From Empedobacter brevis NBRC 14943 = ATCC 43319 (GTDB lineage Bacteria > Bacteroidota > Bacteroidia > Flavobacteriales > Weeksellaceae): a stretch of 64,000 nucleotides of DNA. The position numbers were made by a program, and so were the translations under genes. Below the pieces are notes generated by a model. The model was not told the DNA's origin, searched no databases, and was given only the letters and a program-made list of their open reading frames with translations. The stretch is from positions 50,916-114,915 of the forward strand of contig NZ_KB908299.1 of assembly GCF_000382425.1 (NCBI RefSeq). The letters are read 5' to 3'. Below, piece after piece: positions 1 to 9,687 of the stretch. Within the stretch, counting starts at the first letter, position 1. The number at the start of each line of letters is the position of its first letter.

Positions 1-2
1 AT

Positions 3-428
3 TTAAAATGTAATTCAAGTATTCCTCTTATTGGCTATTCAATACCTCAAGATACGTATACCAAAAAGAAATGTTTTAATTATGATAAGGCTGGAAATTA
101 TATTTCTTCAAGTGATTTATGTCTTGACGAGGTTACTCTTCCCAAAGCTGAATCGAGGGTGGCTGTGACTGATTACAATGAATTGTTCTTTGTATCACCA
201 AATCCAACAAATGGAAAGGTAAATATCTCATGGGATCAATCTGTTGAGCATTCTCTTTCTCAGATACATATTGTTCCTTTTAATGGATCGAATGCAATTC
301 AAATCAAATTCAATCCTACTAACGCTACGGCTAACTATGATTTAACAACTTATCCCAAAGGAATTTATTTTGTTGAATTCATTTTAGAAAACGGACAGCG
401 AATCACGAAAAAAATTATTAAACTATAA
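3..428 (+). CDS. C-terminal end of a T9SS-sorted secreted protein (5' truncated by window edge)
   Basis: The reading frame is open from the first bases of the window to a TAA at 426-428, so the gene begins upstream. The last ~75 residues have the type A Por secretion-tail pattern: 'SPNPTNGKVNISW', a central strand-rich stretch, then 'YPKGIYFVEF' and a basic ending 'KKIIKL'. This tail directs proteins through the type IX secretion system and is cleaved at the cell surface. The residues before it (Cys-containing, 'YTKKKCFNYD') are not a recognised domain. It ends 21 bases before the large Rhs gene and may be co-transcribed with it. Confidence 0.85.
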   Translation, partial: LKCNSSIPLIGYSIPQDTYTKKKCFNYDKAGNYISSSDLCLDEVTLPKAESRVAVTDYNELFFVSPNPTNGKVNISWDQSVEHSLSQIHIVPFNGSNAIQIKFNPTNATANYDLTTYPKGIYFVEFILENGQRITKKIIKL

Positions 429-449
429 TTATAATATAATTAATTCATC

Positions 450-3400
450 ATGAATAAATTATTTACTTACTTATTTCTATTCACGGGGTATGTTTTTGCC
501 CAACAAGCAACAGAAATAAAAGAATTTAAATCAGACTTATCTTCTTATAAAATAGACAATTCAATTCCGGATAACACAACATTTGTTCCTACGATCAATT
601 CCGAATCAGATGTAAGTGCTTCCGGAACTTTTTCACAAGTGATTCCAATCGAAGTATTCAAAGGAATTAACAATTTACAACCCAATTTATCTCTTGTATA
701 TAACAGCCAAATGAATGGAGGAATGGCAGGAGAAGGATGGAATATTTCAGGGTTGTCTTCTATTACATTGGGAGGGAAAAGTTTAAAAATAGACAATAGT
801 AACGAAGGAATTGTATTCGACGGAACAGATCCTTATTATCTGGACGGACAGCGATTGATCGCTTCAAATGGCGAATTTCGTACAGAAGCGCTGTCTGCGA
901 TTAAAATAAAACGTGTAGACCCAACTACTTTTACGGTTCATTTTACAGATGGACGTGTTTCGACATATAAAAAAATAGGGCTTTTTGATTTTTCTGTAAC
1001 AGAAATGAAAGATGCTTTTGGGAACACCATAAAATACGAATATTTTAATGATGGAAATGTTACCTATATCCAAAAGATCAGCTATGGAGATACGTCTTTA
1101 TTTTCCATAAATTTTGAATATAAAGACAACCCGAATCGGATTACCTCTTACGTAAATGGAACTCAAATTATATCAAGAAAAACGATTGCGAATATTACCG
1201 TTCGTTCCAAAGAAGGGATATACAGAAAATATGCTTTAACACATGACTATACCAGTTTAAAGTATCCCAGATTACGGGAAGTTAATGTTTACAATAGTAA
1301 AAATGAAGCCTTAAAACCACTGAAGTTTAAGTACAACAGTGATGGAAGCTCACGAAAATTGATCAAAACCACAGAAAGTGCCAATCGTTTTTCTAAAAAC
1401 ACGTTGACTTTAGGAAGTACTGTTCAGGGAGATTTTGAAGGGAATGGTACGGTTTCCAGTATTTATGTCATCAACGAAGATGAAAAAAACAATCCTAAAT
1501 CGGATAAAAACAAGGAGTTTTATTCGTCTATTATCCACGAAAAACTAGGTCCTATTGTCGCTGATCTTAAATTTGACCGGAATTTAAATTTACACGCCGG
1601 AAAAATAATTGATGCAGAAGGTAAACTGTCTAAAAATGATGTTCTTTTTTATATTGATAGAAATATTTTTAGTAAAGAGGTTATCAAATACAATAATAAT
1701 TCTATTATAACAAGTACATACAGAGTAAAAGCGATAGATCCTTCGTCCGGAAAAGAATTTACAAAATCATTAATAATACCAACGGGAATAGAGATTAATT
1801 TAGATGCTAGAAAAATTTATCTAGCGGATGATTTCTTTGAATTAAGTGGCGATTTTAATAACGATGGATTAGTTGATGTATTAATATTCAGAAAAGAATC
1901 TATTGCTTTTAATTCTGAGTTTGATGATAAAATTCTTAATCTTATTGATATAGAAATGAAGGATATGGTGTTCTTGCAGGTAACACAGAAACTTGAGAAA
2001 TCAAAGTATCCTTCTGCCTTGTATTTTTATGAGCTAGGGAAGGAAATGAAGAACCCCGGTTCTGTTCAATTGACGCAATTGGCCTCAGGAATTACATTTG
2101 AGGAAGGAAGAGTATTTCCTATTAACTATGATCGGGACGGGATTACAGATTTTTTATTTGTAGATCAAAAGAAACAAGAGTTTAATATCAAATCAATCAA
2201 GCGTAGTTCTTCCGGCAGCTATGCATTAACAACTAAATTAGCAGCCCAACATTTAGCTTATTTTCAAGAAGATTCTCCTTTGGTCTTTGGAGATTTTAAC
2301 GGAGATGGATTGACTGATTTTATGACACCGGCTAAGTTATATGACATCACAAAAAGCAGTGCAAGACAAGTCCTAAATGAAATAATCATTGACAAAAAAG
2401 TATGGTGGGAGTATATCAATACAGGAAAAGGCCAGTTCACAGCAAAAGAACGTGACTTTACCAATGAAAATTTAGTAGCATGTAAACCTGCACAACGCGC
2501 TGTTCTTAAAAAATCTTCAGGATGGCAAAAATTTTGGTCAGGAAAACCGGATCGTTATCAATTTTCTGAATATGCTTCTTGCGGAGTAATTGCAACAGAT
2601 TTCAACAATGACGGACGTTCTGATTTTGTTGCATTTAATCATTTTGGAAAAATCACTCCCGGAAAAACGGATCCGTCTTTTATTCAAAATAATAAAATCG
2701 AAAAATTAGATAACATTATTTCTCCTCAGCCAATTAACATCAATACGATATCTTTTATAGAGAATCAACCGTCTGATAAAGAGGAATATCAACTGAATTT
2801 TTCTAATAATAATTATCTTTCTTTTGAAAATGAAGTTACTCCTTTTGCTCTTATTGGGAGTAATAATACAGAACGAAACTTAGAATCTTTCAATGTTGGT
2901 ATTCAATTTCTGGATCCGTTTAATGCGCGTAGGGTAAATTATGACATTCAGACACATAATTTCCTGGAAACAAAAATAGCTCAGGTGGACAATGGATCGG
3001 GAGTGATTCAAGACATTGAATATACGCCAATGTCTGAGGCTGTGATTTCTCCTTCTGCGATTTGGGAGGGAAACAAGTTGCATGAGAATAAAAACTTGTA
3101 TTATAAAATAGATCAGGGTATTTCGAACGATTTAAAGTATCCTTATTATGTCAACCGTAAACAACCTGGTTTATACCTGGTGAACCGAATCAATACATTA
3201 TTTGATACCAAATCTATTTCGAAAGAATACCGTTATGTAAATGCCATTCAGGATTTAAGCGGATTAGGCTTTATAGGATTTCAGCGTGTGGCAACGAGTA
3301 ATCCATACGAATCTACAAGACAAAACGGGCAATATTTACCGAAAGAATTAGGAAAAGATATATTATGGTCGGTTAGTTTGTCAGATCCTTTACAAGAGAA

Positions 3401-6400
3401 TCAACTAATTGCCAAAACGATTGGAAATCTCACCGGAGATCAATACACAACAAAATCTTCTGTAAAATATAAGAAGATTACAAGTGGAAAATCTTATATG
3501 TATGTGAAACAGGAAGAAGTTTCTGAAGATAAATTACGTAATTTTTCCATCTTTAAATCTTATACGTACAACACAAGAGGTTTTTTAGTTTCTGCTGTTA
3601 CAGACTATAGAAGTGAAAATGGACAGAAATCGGAAGAAAAATTTGTATACGAACCTGATTTTACGAGTGGTCAAAGTTTTTTTGCGGGAAAAGTAAAACA
3701 ACATGAAAACATTGAAACGAATCATAATGGAACTTTTTCTTCTAAGAATATTTATTCCTACAATAAAACAAACGGAAGTGTTATAAAAAATGAAAAATAT
3801 GGAAATAATACCACTGCCATTGTTTCTGATTCTAAATACGATGCTGTTGGAAACAAAATTGAAGAGTCTTTATCCGGTCAGGGAATTAAGACTTTAACAA
3901 CCAAGTTTGAATACGATGCTTCGAAACGTTTTATCACTAAAACAACATCTCCTGAAGGTAAAATTGAATCGACTACCATTGACTTATTTGGTAATCCATT
4001 AACTGTAACAACAACTTTAGGATTAAAAACGACATACAAATATGATGGTTGGGGGAATAATATAGAGGTTCTAGATCCGTACACGATCAAAACAACTTTA
4101 GTGAAACAAAAGTTAGACAACGGAAAATACTCTTTATCCACTTCTACTCCGGGAGTTCCTTCTACTTTTGTGATCTATGACAAGTTTGATCGTGTGATTC
4201 AACAAAAAACACAGTCAATCAACAACAAATGGTCTTTTGTAGACATTGAATATGATCTTTTTGGAAAAAAAATAAAAGAGTCAGAACCTTATTTTGAAGG
4301 TGAGGCTAAAAAATGGAACATTACGGAATACGATGCGTTAGATCGAATTACAACATATACACAAAGTACAGGACAAATAATAAAAACTTGTTATGAAGGT
4401 TTAGGTGTTACCGTAGATGAAGGAACTAAAAAGACATCTAAACGTTACAATTCTGCAGGACAAATAATAAAACATACCGATAAAGGAGGCAGTATTGTAT
4501 ATGATTACTATCCGAATGGAACATTAAAAACAGCTGATTACGACGGAATCATCATACGTATTCAACAAGATGGTTGGGGAAATAAAATTGAATTGAACGA
4601 TCCTTCTGCCGGTATCTATACCTATAAATATGATGCTTTAGGAAACATTCAGGAAGAAATTAGCCCGAAAGGAAAAACCGTTTATGCCTATGATAATTTC
4701 TATAAATTAATCAAAGAAAATGTTTCATCTGATGATAATTCTGCCATTGAGATTAATTATGCGTATGATGCAACAACTCTTCTACCTACAAAAACGTACG
4801 GAACGAGCAATGGAAATTATTATGAATATGAAACATCTTACGATGAGTTATTTCGTTTAAAAGGAAAAAAAGAAACGACAAAAGATTTTATTTACGAGTC
4901 TTATGTAACATACGATACGCAAAATAAAGTCAAAGATACTTCGCTAAAAACGACTATTAACGCGATTAACAAAGTCATTAATTCGAAAGTATCCAATGTT
5001 TATGATGCAAACGGATTTTTGGTAGAGGAGCGTGACGCGCTAAAGAACAAAACCATAAAAAAAGTAACGGAAGTCAACGCCCAAGGGCAAGTGAAGAAAT
5101 TAGATTTTGGTAATTCACTGAGTTTAACCACAAGTTATGACAAAGACTTTTTCCCTTCTCAAATCAATTTAGCCAATGCAGCAGGTCAATCAGAATTAAA
5201 GATAGCGTATACATTTAATGCCAAACGTCATCTTTTAGAAAAACGCAACATTCAGTTCAAAGGATTAGCAGCTTCTAACGAGTCGTTTACTTTTGATGAA
5301 TTAGACCGTTTAACTTCTGAGAAAGAAAACAATGTGATTCTCAATCAATATGTCTATGATCCGAAAGGGCGTATGGTTTATAACTCTGAGGTAGGAAAAT
5401 ATACGTACCAAGATCAAAACTATAAAATTAAAAGCATTGAATTTAATTCGAAAGGAAATCAATTATTGGAAAATAGGGGATTACACCAGATCAAATTCAA
5501 CAGTTACAAACAGGCGACAGAAATTTATTTAAAAGGGAAAGATCGCATTTCGTATGATTTTAACTTGTTTAAAGAAAGAAGTATTGCGTATTATGGCAGC
5601 GAAGATACAGATCAAAATAAACGCCCTTACCGTAAATTCTATACTTCGGATAAGGCTGTGGAAATTCAGTTTGATGGCAGCAAATACAAAGTAATAACCT
5701 ATGTCGATGGCGATCCGTATTCTTCAAGTTATATTCAGGTCAACGAAATAGCAGCCAATAAAACTACAACAGAAACCAATTATTATGTACACCGTGATGT
5801 ACAGGGAACGATTCTTGCGCTTTCTTCTACTGCAGGAGTCCTGGTCGAAAAACGTGTGTTTGATGCATGGGGAAACATCAAGAAAGTTATTCATCAGGAT
5901 GGAACAGTTAATACAACACTGGGAATTATTGACAGGGGATATACAGGACACGAGCATTTGCAAAGTGTTGGGTTGATCCATATGAATGGGCGTTTATATG
6001 ATCCTGTTTTACGTCGTTTCATAAGTCCGGATAATTTTGTTCAGGACCCGTACAATACCCAAAATTTTGACCGCTATACTTATGTGTACAATAACCCGCT
6101 GATTTACAATGACCCAAGCGGTGAATCGATTGTTGCGGCTGTAGTAGTAGCTGCCATTGCTATTGTTAGTCATGTTGTGATGAATGCAATAGAAGGAGTT
6201 CCTTTGTGGTATGGTTTAGGAAAAGCTGCAACAATAACGGCTGTTACAGCTGCAGTGAGTTTTGGGATTGGAACTGTAGCTACAAATGTTTTTACGAGCG
6301 CAGTATCCAGAGCCGCCTTTCAAGCCGCGGCTCATGCTGTATCCGGAGGAGTTATGAGTGCGATAGATGGAGGAAAATTTATAAGTGGTTTTGCTTCCGG

Positions 6401-7130
6401 AGCGATCTCTTCTTTGGCAGGATCAGGGATTGAAGGGTTAAAAATAGGATCTGAAGCTCTTGCTGATGCAGTTATTGTTGCTTCCGGCGGAATTACCGGG
6501 GGGATTTCTTCTACTATTGCAGGTGGAGATTTTTGGCAAGGTATGCGACATGGATTAATTACGACCGGACTTAATCATATTCAACATAAGTTTGTAAATT
6601 CGTTTAATAAAGCTGAAGATTCTGAAGTTGTTAATACTGAATCTAAGGATTATAATCTTAATGAGGAATCTAATCCTGGACCTAGAATGAGAGCTCTTAT
6701 GGCAAGATTAAGAGCAGCTATGAAAAGAAAAGCTTATGATAAAGCCAAATCTAAAAGTGCAACAGATATTCCATCTTCAAATTCATCAAAAAAAGAACTG
6801 TCTGTAGACAAACAATTATCTAGAGAGTTTTCTATTACTAAACATGGCGCTTTAACAGATGGAGTATATACAGTATCAATAGAAGGGATGAAAAAACATG
6901 TATTTGGAGGCGTATCAGGAAAAAGTAAATTTTATCCTACTTTTGATCCTAATGAAGCAGTATTGAAAGCTGCTCAATATGCTGACAAACATAATTTATG
7001 GAAAGGTAATAAAGCAAAAGTTTTAATTAAAAACACGAACATAGGAACTCTAGGTAGTGGACAGCCTACTAATTATATGAATATTTATAGAAATAGTAAG
7101 GGCTTTATTCATGGTTCTCCAGGAAATTAA
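450..7130 (+). CDS. Secreted SpvB/Rhs-repeat polymorphic toxin, 2226 aa
   Basis: The protein starts with a Sec signal peptide (MNKLFTYLFLFTGYVFAQ). An SpvB-like N-terminal domain follows (about residues 50-130). Three FG-GAP/VCBS-type calcium-loop motifs lie near residues 470, 612 and 717 ('DFNNDGLVD', 'DFNGDGLTD', 'DFNNDGRSD'). Many YD/Rhs repeats follow from about residue 1100, then the Rhs core ('RRFISPDNF', 'YVYNNPLIYNDPSGE') ending near residue 1892. A glycine/alanine-rich hydrophobic stretch (about 1893-2050) leads to a variable C-terminus. The last ~100 residues ('KKHVFGG', 'NTNIGTLGSGQPTNY', 'GFIHGSPGN') are unrelated to Rhs and by family logic are the toxin; I cannot name the fold. 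Immunity-like genes follow. Rhs proteins of this build encapsulate and deliver C-terminal toxins to competitors. Confidence 0.93.
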   Translation: MNKLFTYLFLFTGYVFAQQATEIKEFKSDLSSYKIDNSIPDNTTFVPTINSESDVSASGTFSQVIPIEVFKGINNLQPNLSLVYNSQMNGGMAGEGWNISGLSSITLGGKSLKIDNSNEGIVFDGTDPYYLDGQRLIASNGEFRTEALSAIKIKRVDPTTFTVHFTDGRVSTYKKIGLFDFSVTEMKDAFGNTIKYEYFNDGNVTYIQKISYGDTSLFSINFEYKDNPNRITSYVNGTQIISRKTIANITVRSKEGIYRKYALTHDYTSLKYPRLREVNVYNSKNEALKPLKFKYNSDGSSRKLIKTTESANRFSKNTLTLGSTVQGDFEGNGTVSSIYVINEDEKNNPKSDKNKEFYSSIIHEKLGPIVADLKFDRNLNLHAGKIIDAEGKLSKNDVLFYIDRNIFSKEVIKYNNNSIITSTYRVKAIDPSSGKEFTKSLIIPTGIEINLDARKIYLADDFFELSGDFNNDGLVDVLIFRKESIAFNSEFDDKILNLIDIEMKDMVFLQVTQKLEKSKYPSALYFYELGKEMKNPGSVQLTQLASGITFEEGRVFPINYDRDGITDFLFVDQKKQEFNIKSIKRSSSGSYALTTKLAAQHLAYFQEDSPLVFGDFNGDGLTDFMTPAKLYDITKSSARQVLNEIIIDKKVWWEYINTGKGQFTAKERDFTNENLVACKPAQRAVLKKSSGWQKFWSGKPDRYQFSEYASCGVIATDFNNDGRSDFVAFNHFGKITPGKTDPSFIQNNKIEKLDNIISPQPININTISFIENQPSDKEEYQLNFSNNNYLSFENEVTPFALIGSNNTERNLESFNVGIQFLDPFNARRVNYDIQTHNFLETKIAQVDNGSGVIQDIEYTPMSEAVISPSAIWEGNKLHENKNLYYKIDQGISNDLKYPYYVNRKQPGLYLVNRINTLFDTKSISKEYRYVNAIQDLSGLGFIGFQRVATSNPYESTRQNGQYLPKELGKDILWSVSLSDPLQENQLIAKTIGNLTGDQYTTKSSVKYKKITSGKSYMYVKQEEVSEDKLRNFSIFKSYTYNTRGFLVSAVTDYRSENGQKSEEKFVYEPDFTSGQSFFAGKVKQHENIETNHNGTFSSKNIYSYNKTNGSVIKNEKYGNNTTAIVSDSKYDAVGNKIEESLSGQGIKTLTTKFEYDASKRFITKTTSPEGKIESTTIDLFGNPLTVTTTLGLKTTYKYDGWGNNIEVLDPYTIKTTLVKQKLDNGKYSLSTSTPGVPSTFVIYDKFDRVIQQKTQSINNKWSFVDIEYDLFGKKIKESEPYFEGEAKKWNITEYDALDRITTYTQSTGQIIKTCYEGLGVTVDEGTKKTSKRYNSAGQIIKHTDKGGSIVYDYYPNGTLKTADYDGIIIRIQQDGWGNKIELNDPSAGIYTYKYDALGNIQEEISPKGKTVYAYDNFYKLIKENVSSDDNSAIEINYAYDATTLLPTKTYGTSNGNYYEYETSYDELFRLKGKKETTKDFIYESYVTYDTQNKVKDTSLKTTINAINKVINSKVSNVYDANGFLVEERDALKNKTIKKVTEVNAQGQVKKLDFGNSLSLTTSYDKDFFPSQINLANAAGQSELKIAYTFNAKRHLLEKRNIQFKGLAASNESFTFDELDRLTSEKENNVILNQYVYDPKGRMVYNSEVGKYTYQDQNYKIKSIEFNSKGNQLLENRGLHQIKFNSYKQATEIYLKGKDRISYDFNLFKERSIAYYGSEDTDQNKRPYRKFYTSDKAVEIQFDGSKYKVITYVDGDPYSSSYIQVNEIAANKTTTETNYYVHRDVQGTILALSSTAGVLVEKRVFDAWGNIKKVIHQDGTVNTTLGIIDRGYTGHEHLQSVGLIHMNGRLYDPVLRRFISPDNFVQDPYNTQNFDRYTYVYNNPLIYNDPSGESIVAAVVVAAIAIVSHVVMNAIEGVPLWYGLGKAATITAVTAAVSFGIGTVATNVFTSAVSRAAFQAAAHAVSGGVMSAIDGGKFISGFASGAISSLAGSGIEGLKIGSEALADAVIVASGGITGGISSTIAGGDFWQGMRHGLITTGLNHIQHKFVNSFNKAEDSEVVNTESKDYNLNEESNPGPRMRALMARLRAAMKRKAYDKAKSKSATDIPSSNSSKKELSVDKQLSREFSITKHGALTDGVYTVSIEGMKKHVFGGVSGKSKFYPTFDPNEAVLKAAQYADKHNLWKGNKAKVLIKNTNIGTLGSGQPTNYMNIYRNSKGFIHGSPGN
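6384..6540 (+). repeat. Rhs core-exit segment, copy 1 (intact gene)
   Basis: These 157 bases encode 'SGFASGAISS...GGDFWQ' in the Rhs protein, just before its variable toxin tail. They align without gaps to 8390-8546, with about 20 differences counted by eye and nearly identical ends. This is the kind of homology patch over which Rhs toxin tails are exchanged. Confidence 0.9.
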
Positions 7131-7139
7131 AAATATTAA

Positions 7140-7532
7140 ATGATTGACTTAACTCACATAATAACAGATATCACTTGTTCGTATAATGACAACTGGTATT
7201 TTAATGATTTTTTTATTGTTATAAACATATTAAAAAATAACGAATTAGAAATTTCATATTGGGAAGATGAAGAAAATTGGGCTTCAGTTATAAATAATGA
7301 TAAAATAGTTGGCTATTTATGGCATAATTATCCTTTATTATTTATTGAATATAGATATTCGGACATTGTAAATGATTTCTCAGACAATTACAAATTTGAA
7401 GTGATTTTTGTTAATTCTGTATACACAGATTTATTTAAAATGGATAATAAATTAATTACAGTATTTGATAATTTTATAAATCTCAATTCCTTTACAGCAG
7501 AAGATCTATGGTTTTATACGAATAGTAAATGA
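7140..7532 (+). CDS. Probable immunity protein for the Rhs C-terminal toxin
   Basis: This 130-residue acidic, aromatic-rich protein has no signal peptide and starts 9 bases after the Rhs stop codon. No family is recognised. Immediate position after the toxin-bearing end of an Rhs gene is the usual place for the cognate immunity gene, and size and acidity fit. The assignment rests on context only. Low GC relative to the Rhs core fits a cassette exchanged together with the toxin tail. Confidence 0.6.
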   Translation: MIDLTHIITDITCSYNDNWYFNDFFIVINILKNNELEISYWEDEENWASVINNDKIVGYLWHNYPLLFIEYRYSDIVNDFSDNYKFEVIFVNSVYTDLFKMDNKLITVFDNFINLNSFTAEDLWFYTNSK

Positions 7533-7581
7533 TAATTTTCTATCGGAATTTTTTATTAGAAATAAGTGGCTCATTAAAATT

Positions 7582-7983
7582 ATGATAGATATACCATTAT
7601 ATTTAAGAACCTATAGATCATTCATTGTTTTATTTGAAGAAGCGCTAAAGAAACATTATGATATAAATGATAATTTATATGAAGATTATATAGGTGTTTT
7701 ATTCGATCGAGAAGGAAGTATAGATAATTTCAATTACCGATTTCATGGAGGGGGGTGCGAAGTTATTCAAAATAATATTGTTTGTGATTATGACTTTATT
7801 CCTTATGATGAGGTTTTGAAATATCAATATACAATATGGAATTTATATACTTTTATTGATACTTACTTTAATATACAAATTGATGAAAGTGATTTAAAAA
7901 AAGAAATAGAAGCTCTTGTAGAAATAGGGCAAATAAAAAAGCTTGTTATTGATAATAAAGTTTATGACACATATTTTCTATAG
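7582..7983 (+). CDS. DUF6896-like small protein, probable immunity gene
   Basis: This 133-residue cytoplasmic protein has a central 'YRFHGGGCEV' motif followed by 'VCDYDF'. From memory this resembles the DUF6896 family, small proteins found next to polymorphic toxins; the match is not verified. It is the second gene in a run of three small acidic ORFs after the Rhs gene and may be an orphan immunity gene kept from a lost toxin. Confidence 0.5.
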   Translation: MIDIPLYLRTYRSFIVLFEEALKKHYDINDNLYEDYIGVLFDREGSIDNFNYRFHGGGCEVIQNNIVCDYDFIPYDEVLKYQYTIWNLYTFIDTYFNIQIDESDLKKEIEALVEIGQIKKLVIDNKVYDTYFL

Positions 7984-8024
7984 AATAGAATCAAGTGACA
8001 TTTTAATCATGTGAATTAAAACAA

Positions 8025-8345
8025 ATGCGTAAGTTAATCGTTATACCAAAAAATAAAACAGCGGAAAGAGATTTAGATTTTGATGAAGCTTCATCTGAAG
8101 AATTAATAGAAATAACATTAGATCAATTTGAATTTTATTCTCTGTGGGATTATGGAGTTTTTTTATTAATAAATAAAGTATGTTCTACTAATATCGATGA
8201 CTTCGAAGATGAACATATTTATGATTTAGATTTAATAACTAAAGCATATTATAAAATAAAAGAAAAATTCCCGCATCAAGAAAAAATTATAAAAGCATTC
8301 AACTATGCTATAACTTATAATACTAGTATTCACTTTTTTTTCTAA
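8025..8345 (+). CDS. Small acidic protein, possible orphan immunity gene
   Basis: This 106-residue protein has no signal peptide, is rich in D/E ('ERDLDFDEASSEELIE') and ends 'TSIHFFF'. No family is recognised. It lies between other immunity-like genes and the displaced Rhs tail that starts about 45 bases later, so a role as immunity gene for a lost cassette is the simplest reading. Function is unproven. Confidence 0.45.
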   Translation: MRKLIVIPKNKTAERDLDFDEASSEELIEITLDQFEFYSLWDYGVFLLINKVCSTNIDDFEDEHIYDLDLITKAYYKIKEKFPHQEKIIKAFNYAITYNTSIHFFF

Positions 8346-8389
8346 ACTCCGGTAGTGTTTCAGATGTGTCTTTATTTTAAAATTTTTTC

Positions 8390-8546
8390 AGTGGTTTTGC
8401 TTCCGGAGCGATCTCTTCTTTGACAGGTTCAGGGATTAAAGGGTTAAACATTAATTCCGAAGCATTTTCGGATGCCCTTACTGTTGTTTCCGGTGGAATT
8501 ACCGGCGGAATTTCTTCTACTATTGCAGGTGGAGATTTTTGGCAAG
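8390..8546 (+). repeat. Rhs core-exit segment, copy 2 (displaced cassette)
   Basis: Gap-free homologue of 6384-6540. Similarity begins abruptly at 8390, ten bases after an in-frame TAA at 8378-8380, and the N-terminal Rhs protein is absent. This marks the left edge of a displaced toxin cassette. Confidence 0.88.
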
Positions 8547-9193
8547 GAGCAAGACAAGGGCTTATTATATCTGCTAGTTATAGTGCTATCAATAAATTTA
8601 TAAGTTCTATTAATACTACATCGCAATCACAAGATCTTTCTTTAAATAAATATGATGTAAGTAATGATGTAAGTTACTTTGCTAATCAACAAGAGTTAGA
8701 TAATTATATCAATAATAATATTGGAGATTTAGGTACAATCGAAACAAAAATAAAGACTAAAATTCTACTTGCAACAAATGAAAATGCTGCAGAATATGGT
8801 TATACATTAGATGGTTTACAGTTAAGAAATCTTGATAATGATGCTGTAGGAGGAACAACAGTAAGATTTTTTAATAAAGATCGTAGTGTGGCTAAGAACA
8901 ATTCAGTAATTCTTATTTCCCCAAATATTAAAGGAATGAAATTTTCCAATGTAAGTGCTACGTCAATGACCATTAATCATGAATTAATCCATGCAATACA
9001 TATTTATAGAAGACATCCTAATTATCATAAATATACAGAAGCTTCAGCTTCTACTTATTCTTATGTATATTTAATGAAACATGGAGCTCCTAAAGGTGCT
9101 AAATATTATTCTGAAAGATATATAAAACCCGTACCTTTATATTATTCTTGGAGAAGGAATTTACCTAACTATATAAATTGGGGTGTAAAATGA
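8420..9193 (+). CDS. Orphan Rhs tail with HELIH metallopeptidase toxin domain
   Basis: The frame is open from 8381. It has no ATG near its left end, only a TTG at 8420 inside the Rhs-derived segment. About 45 residues are homologous to the intact Rhs protein ('SSTIAGGDFWQG'), then a new domain follows. That domain contains HELIH at residues 187-191, a zinc-peptidase HExxH motif, followed by 'YTEASAS', a plausible downstream Glu ligand. It reads as a metallopeptidase toxin cut off from its delivery protein, i.e. an orphan CT module that could be recombined onto the upstream Rhs gene. Its TGA overlaps the ATG of the following lipoprotein (ATGA). Translation in its present state is doubtful. Confidence 0.7.
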   Translation: MTGSGIKGLNINSEAFSDALTVVSGGITGGISSTIAGGDFWQGARQGLIISASYSAINKFISSINTTSQSQDLSLNKYDVSNDVSYFANQQELDNYINNNIGDLGTIETKIKTKILLATNENAAEYGYTLDGLQLRNLDNDAVGGTTVRFFNKDRSVAKNNSVILISPNIKGMKFSNVSATSMTINHELIHAIHIYRRHPNYHKYTEASASTYSYVYLMKHGAPKGAKYYSERYIKPVPLYYSWRRNLPNYINWGVK

Positions 9194-9672
9194 AAATATT
9201 AACGTTCTTATTATTTATCTCTTTATTTACTGCGTGTCATGTAAATAAAGAAACAGTAGAATCTATTCATGTAAAAATTTCTTTAAGTAATGATATAATT
9301 CTTAAATACCCTAAATCTCAATATATCACTCACTTTTATGATAAAAAAGATGATACGATTATGTTTGACTTGTCAAAACAACAATTTGATTCAATTCAGA
9401 TTTTGTATACAAAATATGTAATTTCTTATCCAAATGATACAGAAATTTATTTGAAAAATAATTCTTTCGAAACTTTAGCATACGAAACAAAATACCATTT
9501 CAATTTAAAAAATAAAAATTCTAAGATCATAAAACTTTTTGATGTTGGAGGAAACAATGTTGATAAGGAATACAAAAATTTCATGAAATTTGATACTTAT
9601 ATACAAAAACTTCTAAAATCAAAGAAGGAATTAAAAAATAAGCCAAAACCTAATAATATACCACTTATTTAA
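9190..9672 (+). CDS. Small lipoprotein A, copy 1; candidate immunity to the metallopeptidase toxin
   Basis: The ATG at 9190 is chosen because it overlaps the toxin stop and opens a lipoprotein signal ('LFISLFTAC', lipid Cys at residue 17). The mature protein is about 145 residues, strand-rich then basic at the C-terminus ('KSKKELKNKPKP'). Coupling to an orphan secreted peptidase and envelope location suggest a periplasmic or outer-membrane immunity protein; this is inference. A paralogue of equal length lies at 11529-12011. Confidence 0.62.
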   Translation: MKILTFLLFISLFTACHVNKETVESIHVKISLSNDIILKYPKSQYITHFYDKKDDTIMFDLSKQQFDSIQILYTKYVISYPNDTEIYLKNNSFETLAYETKYHFNLKNKNSKIIKLFDVGGNNVDKEYKNFMKFDTYIQKLLKSKKELKNKPKPNNIPLI

Positions 9673-9687
9673 ATATTTGGTAATCTT

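Noticed and set aside
5785..6433. Plus-strand frames of 63 and 75 residues overlapping the Rhs core
   Set aside because: They are out of frame within the long, clearly coding Rhs gene.
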